From: Sanderia malayensis
Taxonomy: Eukaryota; Cnidaria; Scyphozoa; Semaeostomeae; Pelagiidae
Direction: 5' to 3'
DNA length: 64,000 nucleotides
Assembly (NCBI GenBank): GCA_013076295.1
Contig: RQOL01000876.1
Coordinates: 5,084,001-5,148,000 of the forward strand
A program made the translations under genes and the position numbers. Positions 11,801 to 23,800 of the stretch are shown here, piece by piece. A model generated the notes under the pieces. That model searched no databases and was not told the origin of the DNA. It saw only the letters and a list, made by a program, of their open reading frames with translations. Numbering within the stretch: the stretch's first letter is position 1; each line of letters opens with the position of its first letter.

Positions 11801-14800
11801 ATTGTCGCACAGACTCATTTGGTGACTGGATCAGGAGAGGCTAATAGCCGCACGAGGGCAAAGCCAAAGAAAGAACTGTTAGTTTAGATTGAAACAATTT
11901 GGCTTAACTCCGTTGCCCTGATTTCTTTCTAACTTGTAGCCAGATACTTTGACAATACTTATGCTAGACAGAGTTTGTTAACGTTCGTCTGTTGTAGTTT
12001 TATAATCAAGAAAAACGTGAACAAAACATTATGTAGCACTTTATGCTTGTAATTCTGCATGCGGCTGGGCAGCAGCATGAGAGGCATTTGCGTAGCGACA
12101 TCCGCTTATGTTGTATGACTCTAGTCACATTAGCTGTATGACAGTAGTCAAATTTCGCTGCTTCGTTCTTCTCCTTATTACTCCTATCTCCTATCAACAC
12201 ATGCATTTCAGATAAGAAACGAAAATAATAAACCTTAAATTGATGAAACTTAGAAGTGGTGGTCAGTTTCTTAAATTTTATGGCCACTTTAGTACTAAAA
12301 GTCTGCCCCATTTGCCTGTTGTACCATGTGACACGGTTTCTTAAGCTTGACGGAAAGTAGTACACAGTTTCTTAATCTTTTTGGTATCTTAGGAGTCGGT
12401 TTCTTATAGAGGGTATCTTATAAAAGAATGCGAGTAATGCTGTTAAAGCCAGTTTTCATGTGTCGCAAACCGTCGGCGATCGCTTTTACAAAACACAAGA
12501 ACATAAGTTGTCATTTATCGGCAGTGGTTGCGGATAGTGGTTGACCATCGTAGAAAAACGAAAACAAGCATTTTGTCTTGCAATTACTTATAAAAAATCT
12601 TACGAATGAAAACAAGACTGAATTACACGTGCCCAAAAAAACAACCAAGATGGCCGAAATAAGTGCATTGCGGCTGCGCAGTAGTGTGGGAGGGAAATTC
12701 ACTTGTGCGACTCAGCTGTATGACTCCAGTGCCATCACATTACAAAAAAATTCAAAAGTGTCAAACTGATATTTCAAATAATCACTACTAAGCTTTGATA
12801 TCACAACTTCAAGAGTGTTTTACTGCTCCTAAACTTCTTAAAAATGTTAATTTAAAACTTTTTCTTGAATGTTTCAATATCAACTGATTACAGTGCTTCA
12901 TTCTGAATGTCATTTTACAACAAAGACCCCACAAAGAACAATTATTAAATAGCAAATGTTCCTGTCTTTAACTTGAGAAGATCTAGCTTGCTTCAGGTAC
13001 TTATTATTTCATCTTATTAGTCTTACACTGTTACTTGACTTCAGCAAATCGTTGACATGTTCAGGAGCTATGCCTTTGAGTGCCTTAAATACTTAAGTTA
13101 GAGTCTAATAATGTTCGATTCTAAAATGCAATGGGTAATGAGGGAAATTGTTTTAGACAACTTGCGCTGCTTTCATGAGCGTTCCTTTCAAGTACAGCTC
13201 TGACAGATAACACTTGAACTGTCAAAAAACATCGCTCTTTAAAAGAGGGGAGGGCGACATGTGTGGCAAGGGTGACCATTGCGCTTGCAAATGAAAGACG
13301 AGCATTATTTTGGAAGCAATTTTATCAACAGCTGTTAGAAGAAAATGGCCCAGGAAGAAAATATCAAGGAAATATCGAACTTCTATTCCGGCTTAGAACT
13401 GCTATAAAATGCAGCAAAGAACATTGCCAAACAACACAGTCTGAAGAATAGAAACTGGAATCTTAGCCTGATTGTATACTGAAAGGTAAGTGAGTTTTGA
13501 AGCTATTTTCTGATTTAACTTTCAGTTGTTTAATGAATACTCAGGGTAACAACGCCGTGCCGATACAATTGATGATAGATAACATCGTGAACAATTCTAT
13601 TCGACTTACGTTATATCTTATATGGAAATGTTACGCATCGGTATTCAAGAAAATTACGAATATAGTTATCAAAATTATAGTTACAACTTCATTTTTATTC
13701 TAGAACACGAAGCCATGAAGACATTGATTGTATTGGGAAGTGTGCTGCTTGTTTGCATGGCCTATGTGTGCATTGCACAGCCCGTGGACAAAGAGCAGGT
13801 CGTTGATCCTACAGAGGAAACATTGCAATTGCGAGCAGCAAGAAGAAAGAGATTCACATGTGATGTGCTTGGAAGCAATGCCTGGTGTGCAGCTCATTGC
13901 TATGCCCGCGGCAAAAGTGGTGGCTACTGTTCTGGTGGCACATGCTATTGTCGCACAGACTCATTTGGTGACTGGATCAGGAGAGGCTAATAGCCGCACG
14001 AGGGCAAAGCCAAAGAAAGAACTGTTAGTTTAGATTGAAACAATTTGGCTTAACTCCGTTGCCCTGATTTCTTTCTAACTTGTAGCCAGATACTTTGACT
14101 ACACTTCTGCTAGACAGAGTTTGTGAACGTTTGTCTGTTGTAGTTTTATAATCAAGAAAAACGTGAACAAAAAATGATGTAGCACTTTATGCTTGTAATT
14201 CTGCATGCGGCTGGGCAGCAGCATGAGAGGCATTTGCGTAGCGACATCCGCTTATGTTGTATGACTCTAGTCACATTAGCTGTATGACAGTAGTCAAATT
14301 TCGCTGCTTCGTTCTTCTCCTTATTACTCCTATCTCCTATCAACACATGCATTTCAGATAAGAAACGAAAATAATAAACCTTAAATTGATGAAACTTAGA
14401 AGTGGTGGTCAGTTTCTTAAATTTTATGGCCACTTTAGTACTAAAAGTCTGCCCCATTTGCCTGTTGTACCATGTGACACGGTTTCTTAAGCTTGACGGA
14501 AAGTAGTACACAGTTTCTTAATCTTTTTGGTATCTTAGGAGTCGGTTTCTTATAGAGGGTATCTTATAAAAGAATGCGAGTAATGCTGTTAAAGCCAGTT
14601 TTCATGTGTCGCAAACCGTCGGCGATCGCTTTTACAAAACACAAGAACATAAGTTGTCATTTATCGGCAGTGGTTGCGGATAGTGGTTGACCATCGTAGA
14701 AAAACGAAAACAAGCATTTTGTCTTGCAATTACTTATAAAAAATCTTACGAATGAAAACAAGACTGAATTACACGTGCCCAAAAAAACAACCAAGATGGC

Positions 14801-17800
14801 CGAAATAAGTGCATTGCGGCTGCGCAGTAGTGTGGGAGGGAAATTCACTTGTGCGACTCAGCTGTATGACTCCAGTGCCATCGCATTACAAAAAATTCAA
14901 AAGTGTCAAACTGATATTTCAAATAATCACTACTAAGCTTTGATATCACAACTTCAAGAGTGTTTTACTGCTCCTAAACTTCTTAAAAATGTTAATTTAA
15001 AACTTTTTCTTGAATGTTTCAATATCAACTGATTACAGTGCTTCATTCTGAATGTCATTTTAAAACAAAGACCCCACAAGGAACAATTATTAAATAGCAA
15101 ATGTTCCTGTCTTTAACTTGAGAAGATCTAGCTTGCTTCAGGTACTTATTATTTCATCTTATTAGTCTTACACTGTTACTTGACTTCAGCAAATCGTTGA
15201 CATGTTCAGGAGCTATGCCTTTGAGTGCCTTAAATACTTAAGTTAGAGTCTAATAATGTTCGATTCTAAAATGCAATGGGTAATGAGGGAAATTGTTTTA
15301 GACAACTTGCGCTGCTTTCATGAGCGTTCCTTTCAAGTACAGCTCTGACAGATAACACTTGAACTGTCAAAAAACATCGCTCTTTAAAAGAGGGGAGGGC
15401 GACATGTGTGGCAAGGGTGACCATTGCGCTTGCAAATGAAAGACGAGCATTATTTTGGAAGCAATTTTATCAACAGCTGTTAGAAGAAAATGGCCCAGGA
15501 AGGAAATATCAAGGAAATATCGAACTTCTATTCCGGCTTAGAACTGCTATAAAATGCAGCAAAGAACATTGCCAAACAACACAGTCTGAAGAATAGAAAC
15601 TGGAATCTTAGCCTGATTGTATACTGAAAGGTAAGTGAGTTTTGAAGCTATTTTCTGATTTAACTTTCAGTTGTTTAATGAATACTCAGGGTAACAACGC
15701 CGTGCCGATACAATTGATGATAGATAACATCGTGAACAATTCTATTCGACTTACGTTATATCTTATATGGAAATGTTACGCATCGGTATTCAAGAAAATT
15801 ACGAATATAGTTATCAAAATTATAGTTACAACTTCATTTTTATTCTAGAACACGAAGCCATGAAGACATTGATTGTATTGGGAAGTGTGCTGCTTGTTTG
15901 CATGGCCTATATGTGCATTGCACAGCCCGTGGACAAAGAGCAGGTCGTTGATCCTACAGAGGAAACATTGCAATTGCGAGCAGCAAGAAGAAAGAGATTC
16001 ACATGTGATGTGCTTCAAAGCAATGCCTGGTGTGCAGCTCATTGCTATGCCCGCGGCAAAAGTGGTGGCTACTGTTCTGGTGGCACATGCTATTGTCGCA
16101 CAGACTCATTTGGTGACTGGATCAGGAGAGGCTAATAGCCGCACGAGGGCAAAGCCAAAGAAAGAACTGTTAGTTTAGATTGAAACAATTTGGCTTAACT
16201 CCGTTGCCCTGATTTCTTTCTAACTTGTAGCCAGATACTTTGACAATACTTATGCTAGACAGAGTTTGTTAACGTTCGTCTGTTGTAGTTTTATAATCAA
16301 GAAAAACGTGAACAAAACATTATGTAGCACTTTATGCTTGTAATTCTGCATGCGGCTGGGCAGCAGCATGAGAGGCATTTGCGTAGCGACATCCGCTTAT
16401 GTTGTATGACTCTAGTCACATTAGCTGTATGACAGTAGTCAAATTTCGCTGCTTCGTTCTTCTCCTTATTACTCCTATCTCCTATCAACACATGCATTTC
16501 AGATAAGAAACGAAAATAATAAACCTTAAATTGATGAAACTTAGAAGTGGTGGTCAGTTTCTTAAATTTTATGGCCACTTTAGTACTAAAAGTCTGCCCC
16601 ATTTGCCTGTTGTACCATGTGACACGGTTTCTTAAGCTTGACGGAAAGTAGTACACAGTTTCTTAATCTTTTTGGTATCTTAGGAGTCGGTTTCTTATAG
16701 AGGGTATCTTATAAAAGAATGCGAGTAATGCTGTTAAAGCCAGTTTTCATGTGTCGCAAACCGTCGGCGATCGCTTTTACAAAACACAAGAACATAAGTT
16801 GTCATTTATCGGCAGTGGTTGCGGATAGTGGTTGACCATCGTAGAAAAACGAAAACAAGCATTTTGTCTTGCAATTACTTATAAAAAATCTTACGAATGA
16901 AAACAAGACTGAATTACACGTGCCCAAAAAAACAACCAAGATGGCCGAAATAAGTGCATTGCGGCTGCGCAGTAGTGTGGGAGGGAAATTCACTTGTGCG
17001 ACTCAGCTGTATGACTCCAGTGCCATCACATTACAAAAAAATTCAAAAGTGTCAAACTGATATTTCAAATAATCACTACTAAGCTTTGATATCACAACTT
17101 CAAGAGTGTTTTACTGCTCCTAAACTTCTTAAAAATGTTAATTTAAAACTTTTTCTTGAATGTTTCAATATCAACTGATTACAGTGCTTCATTCTGAATG
17201 TCATTTTACAACAAAGACCCCACAAAGAACAATTATTAAATAGCAAATGTTCCTGTCTTTAACTTGAGAAGATCTAGCTTGCTTCAGGTACTTATTATTT
17301 CATCTTATTAGTCTTACACTGTTACTTGACTTCAGCAAATCGTTGACATGTTCAGGAGCTATGCCTTTGAGTGCCTTAAATACTTAAGTTAGAGTCTAAT
17401 AATGTTCGATTCTAAAATGCAATGGGTAATGAGGGAAATTGTTTTAGACAACTTGCGCTGCTTTCATGAGCGTTCCTTTCAAGTACAGCTCTGACAGATA
17501 ACACTTGAACTGTCAAAAAACATCGCTCTTTAAAAGAGGGGAGGGCGACATGTGTGGCAAGGGTGACCATTGCGCTTGCAAATGAAAGACGAGCATTATT
17601 TTGGAAGCAATTTTATCAACAGCTGTTAGAAGAAAATGGCCCAGGAAGAAAATATCAAGGAAATATCGAACTTCTATTCCGGCTTAGAACTGCTATAAAA
17701 TGCAGCAAAGAACATTGCCAAACAACACAGTCTGAAGAATAGAAACTGGAATCTTAGCCTGATTGTATACTGAAAGGTAAGTGAGTTTTGAAGCTATTTT

Positions 17801-20800
17801 CTGATTTAACTTTCAGTTGTTTAATGAATACTCAGGGTAACAACGCCGTGCCGATACAATTGATGATAGATAACATCGTGAACAATTCTATTCGACTTAC
17901 GTTATATCTTATATGGAAATGTTACGCATCGGTATTCAAGAAAATTACGAATATAGTTATCAAAATTATAGTTACAACTTCATTTTTATTCTAGAACACG
18001 AAGCCATGAAGACATTGATTGTATTGGGAAGTGTGCTGCTTGTTTGCATGGCCTATGTGTGCATTGCACAGCCCGTGGACAAAGAGCAGGTCGTTGATCC
18101 TACAGAGGAAACATTGCAATTGCGAGCAGCAAGAAGAAAGAGATTCACATGTGATGTGCTTGGAAGCAATGCCTGGTGTGCAGCTCATTGCTATGCCCGC
18201 GGCAAAAGTGGTGGCTACTGTTCTGGTGGTACATGCTATTGTCGCACAGACTCATTTGGTGACTGGATCAGGAGAGGCTAATAGCCGCACGAGGGCAAAG
18301 CCAAAGAAAGAACTGTTAGTTTAGATTGAAACAATTTGGCTTCACTCCGTTGCCCTGATTTCTTTCTAACTTGTAGCCAGATACTTTGACAATACTTCTG
18401 CTAGACAGAGTTTGTTAACGTTTGTCTGTTGTAGTTTTATAATCAACGAAAACGTGAACAAAACATTATGTAGCACTTTATGCTTGTAATTCTGCATGCG
18501 CCTGGGCAGTACCATGAGAGGCATTTGCGTAGCGACATCCGCTGATGTTGTATAACTCTAGTCACATTAGCTGTATGACAGTAGTCAAACTTCGCTGCTT
18601 CGTTCTTCGCCTTATTACTCCTATCTCCTATCAACACATGCATTTCAGATAAAAAACGGCAAATAATAAACTTTCAATTGATGAAACTTTCTTTCACGAA
18701 ACACGAGAACATATGTTGTCATTTATCGGCAGTGGCTGCGGATAGTCATCGACCATCGCAGAAAAACGAAAACAAGTTTTTTTCTTGCAATTATTTATAA
18801 AAAATCCTACGAATGAAAACGAGACTGAATTACACTTGCCCAGAAAAATAAACAAGATGGTCGAAATAAGTGATGCAGAATTTATCATGCAAGTGATAAG
18901 AAATCGTGGTTCGTAAAATGTATGATGAAACCAACTAAGAATCATAAAGATGGGATATAAGATATATTATCCTGTCGTATCCTGTCTGTTGTAAAGGTTG
19001 TTGTTGTTGCTAAAGGAAACGGATTTACGTATAACAATCACGTGATCTATGGTGTTTTACGGTAAAACTTATACGCTCTTTAACCGGAAATGAATTTTCA
19101 TTGGCTAACGCGATTTTTCTTAGCGACGTGGTAGCAACGGATCTGGCCATGGATCTTCACAGTGAAAAGCCTATGGAGCTGCGCCTAACTCGTGTTTTAA
19201 AAGTGGGTTTTATCGCGTTATTTTGATAAAATATTGAACAAAATATGTTTTTCTTGCGGGTTCGTATATGATATTTCAAATTTGTCAAATTTTTTCAAAC
19301 ATTTTTCACTTCTGGGTTTTATTTTGCGCTTTGTCAAAACATACCAAATTTAGGCTCGTCCGCCAGTCAATTGGTCAGTAAACTCAATTATTAGGGTTAT
19401 ATACTTCATTTCAATCGAGGAAATACAGAATTCTAGAAAATACTAATCATAAATAGTGCGGGTTCGTGCTTTCTCGGTTAGTTTTCAAACACCCGTTAGT
19501 TTTCAAACGCAGCTATTGTAATGTAGCTAATGTTTCACTTGTATGAGGAGTGCAGACATGAATATGAATTGCGCATTCGTAAATGTTATACTTTTCTTTA
19601 ATTGATTTTGACCTGTTTTGAGCTGTTTTGCTGTCCATATTACAAAATGGGTCCATTCAATACGGGCTGATGTCAGTTCAGCTTGTACTTGATCCCATTG
19701 GGGATGAAAGATGGAATAATATAAGGTTCAAATGTATAAAACACTTGCTTGAGTAATATATGAAAGTCACAGGAAATAACATTCAACCAACTGGCTTGGA
19801 CTTTTTTCCAAGTATACTAATAAGGTGCACCCTGGATGGAATTACTGAAACACCCTCTAATAAAAGTAAGAGGCACCTTGGAGATCAAATGACTCTATTG
19901 AAGTAGCACATTCGAGAAGATTGCTCAGGCTTAACTGAAGGTCTAAGTTAAAGAGGATAGTTTCTAACTTGCAAAAAATGTAAACTTAGATAGAGAATAA
20001 AATTGCTAGTTTTTAATGCCAGCTGCACTGCTATCAGTCAGTCTTGAATGGGCCCTTTTGTTATATGGACACAGAACAACTCAGAACTGCATATTGATTT
20101 GATTTGATGTACCTAGTCTGTAAAACATTAGCTTCCACAAGGGGCGTTTGAAAATTAACCAAGACAGCACAAACCCGCACCATTTTCTCAAAATGATTAT
20201 TATTTATGATTAGTGTTTTCTGCAATTCATCATTTGCTCAATCGAAATGAAACATAACCCCAAAAATTGAGTTACTGACCAATTGACTAGCGGATGGGCC
20301 TAAATTTTGTATATATAGGGCACATTTTGAAACACCGCAAAATACAGCCGAGAAACAAAAATAGACAAAAAAACTTGACAAATTTGAAATATCATATACG
20401 AACCCGCAAGAAAAGCATATTTTTTTCAATATTTTGCCAAAATAACGCGATAAAACCCACTTTTAAAACATGAGTTGGGCGCAGCTCCATAGGCTTTTCA
20501 CTGTGAAGATCCATGGCCAGACCCGTTGCTACCACGTCGCTAAGAAAAATCGCGTTAGCCAATAAAAATTCATTTCCGGTTAAAGAGCGTATAGAGAATT
20601 AGAAAGGAAAATAGACTCTCACGAGATAGAAAGGGGGTAGAGTCAGGGATGTATAACTACACTGTTGGTTTAGCTTGAGATATTATGCTTTGTATATATT
20701 TGTGAAGAAAAGAGTAAAAGGCTTCAGTTGTTATTTTTCCTGTCCTAACCCTGAATACAACATTGGCTCTACGCAAAGACTTGAAAGAGCTTCCAAAATG

Positions 20801-23800
20801 AGGCAGCTTGACTGTAGAATCGTGCGACCCAGTAACGTCTTGTTAATGTGTTATTCTTTATACACTTTTCTTTTTATAAGAATATTATTTAGAAGAACAA
20901 CGAGGCTTCATTGGCAAAATTGGTTAAATTTAAGAACACTTTAAGAAGATTTTCAGGCTCGAGCTATGCCAATACATCGATCTTTTAGCGGCGTTTATTG
21001 CACAAAAAACGAGGGTGGCTTTCACTCATACCAATGTTTTCAAATACAATCATCCAACTTGTGGTCGACTCGAATGGCAGTGTCATCGACTTACCTTCAA
21101 GACAGTTCGGTCTGCCTTAATAGACCCGTGAAAACTACTTCATTATACTTGTTGTTGCGCAAGAATAATTAACAACATGCAGGCAGAGACTCAAACTTGG
21201 AAATTTTTAAGAATATTAAGGCTCAGTGAAAAATTCTGTATTCTTATATAAAATATAGTGTATGTGTAAATACTAAAGAAGCGATTACCCACCGGCGACG
21301 GTTATAAATATGAGAGCCAAGATTGTCATATGAGACAAAATATGAGAACCAGGAATGAGAAATCTTACAAATTTTACAATTTAGGAGTCTTTTTGAAATA
21401 CTCGGCACTTGAGAGGGATCAAATTCGTTGCTATTACATTCAAACTCTTTTAGAATAACAAACTTCATTAGAACACGGAGGCTCGATTTGCGAAAAAAAA
21501 TGAGAAATATTTCTGTTAAATAATGGCAAGAAGCTCTGATAAAACTAACGAATTCTGGTGAAATTGTACACAATTCCAATCCTTGAGTGAGGAGACCCTT
21601 CTTGGGTAATGATTATATCACATCAAGGTCATGAATATTCACGAGAGGGTGAAATAAATACATTTCCTTAAGTTGGCAGTCAAAAGCAGAATTCGGAAGA
21701 TAAAAATGACCCTATGACAAGGTTGTCAGATTGAAATCTTCAAAATTCCCAAGTCGAGGCTCAAAAAATCCCGAAATCCATTGTTTTAAAAATAAAATTC
21801 CCAAGGTTAAATTTTTTCTTTGGAAATAACGTCATTCATGCAAAATGGCAAAGATCCCGAGATTTTAAATCCTGAGATTTCAATTGTTTTTAAGCTTTCC
21901 GTTATCGATGTTTACATTTTACCAGTGTTTATAATTTTTCCAGCCACCGCAATCTACAGCCTTTTCGCTAATTTGTTCTTATTTTCCAGTGGTGCCATCA
22001 AGCATCAACGACAAAATAATCAGTTTGAATGAAAATATGACTGATTTTGTGAATGTTCAAACAAAGTGGACAATTGCCGATAAACTTCTAAAATTCTCAA
22101 GATATATCCCAAGGTTTTTTTCGAAAAAATAATTCCCAAGGAAAATCCCATCAGCCTCAAAAAATCCCAAGACCTTGGGATAAAATCCCAAGTCTGACAA
22201 CCCTGATGATCTGAATTGACTCCGTGTCGCATTCTAATGACGTAATTCTTCAGAACGATATCTCCAATTAATACCAAGTGAACTAACAGATGAAGTTAAG
22301 GTCAAACCAATGAGGTATATATAGTCATTGGGTCAAACCAAAACAAAATAGAAAGCAAATACCAAAGAATTATGACATATTGTATTTCAATTGATTCAGA
22401 AATTAGATATCTACAACTTTGCTTGAAGGAGGTTAAGTTTCATTTCATGTTCAGTCTCAACTGCGTTTGACTTCAAACAGAAGAGCTCTCAAGAACTTGG
22501 CCTAGCTGACATTTATTAAAAGAGAAAGTGAGTTTACAAAGTGAGAAACATGAAAACGCTGGTTGTGTTAGCCGGCGTGCTTGCTTTCATGGTCTTGGTG
22601 TGCGTTGCGGAGGAGAACAAACCCGTTCGCAAATCACGTCAGGTAATCATAATTATTAACAACGGCGGAGATGGTGGTGGTGGCGGAGGTGGTGGCGGAG
22701 GTGGAGGTGGTGGTGGTGGAGGTGGCGGCGGTGGAGGTGGCGGAGGCGGTGGTGGTGGTAGTGAAGAACCAAAGAAGAGCAACGGAGAAGATGGAGAAGG
22801 AGCAATAAGAAAAAGACGCCACATCGAAGATGATGATGGGGCTGCCATTGACGGTAAAGAAACGCATTCCAAAGCAGCAAGACGGAAAAGATCCATATGC
22901 ACTTTACTTGAAAGATACTTGTGCAAACTACGATGCAAAATGCAGGGTAAAAGTCGTTATTACTGTTCTTGCGGCAATTGCTATTGTTCGATTGACGACT
23001 CCCTCGGTGCCAGCTGCCGATAATTCTTGCCCGAAGAAATGAAAGAGCGTGAAGAAAATGATTGATTGAGACAATATAACTTTATTGACAATGTTATGAT
23101 TCCTTTAGTATATAGCCAAACCAGCAAAGCCAGTACATAGAAAGACTTTTTCAAAATATTCGAAGTTCGTCATCTATTTGAAGGTCGTTTAGCTTAATTG
23201 TGAAATAAACTTTGCTTTTGAAAAATCGTGAAATTTTTAAGAGATTGCAATTAAGATATTTCAGCAATGTGACAGCTCGTTATTTCTGCGCTGCGCAACT
23301 ACCTTCTGTTCTGAATGTGCGAAGCGAACAACACGTCAACACGTGTAAATGTAAAACATCAATTGTTGGGTGGTGGCCTCGTCGTACGTTTAGGACACGT
23401 CAATTAACCCTGACAATTATAAAAAATATTGCCAGGGTTAATCAAATCGCAAAAAATTTTATAACAACAAACCTCGCTGAAGACTCTTTTTGTTGCACCA
23501 AAGCATGCTGGGATTCTACTGGCAGCAAATGCAGCTATTTCTTTCTTTCCATACCTGCAAAGTATAAAAACTATAACTGACTATGATATGCTCATGGATC
23601 CCAAGAAAAACCAAAAGGTGGGAGGTTGAATGCTACACGCATGTTTTTATAAGCAATTTCAACTCGGGCTCAGTACTAAAAATTGCTTAGCTGGAAGGCA
23701 AATTTGAGTACTCAAAATTGCTTAGCAATTGCTTAACTTTTTGTTCGTATTTTTCATTCAATCCAGTACTAAAATTGCTTTTTGCCTTGCCGAGTACTGC

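Larger units (their letters stand above)
7230..18870 (+). repeat. Tandem array of six defensin-family gene units (about 2.146 kb period)
   Basis: Six units share promoter, 5' UTR intron, coding exon and downstream spacer. TATA boxes fall at 7437, 9111, 11257, 13403, 15548 and 17694, giving spacings of 1674, 2146, 2146, 2145 and 2146 bp. Unit 1 is diverged and lacks about 0.5-0.6 kb of spacer present in units 2-5. Units 2-5 are nearly identical along their whole length, spacers included. Unit 6 diverges after its coding exon and lacks a roughly 240-bp spacer block (14396-14632 in unit 4). Homology fades near 18870. The pattern is what unequal crossing-over produces. The whole array lies antisense inside METTL17 intron 5. 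Confidence 0.9.

Noticed and set aside
22639..22938. Antisense polyproline frame
   Set aside because: Complement of the GGN glycine tract in the defensin-like gene.
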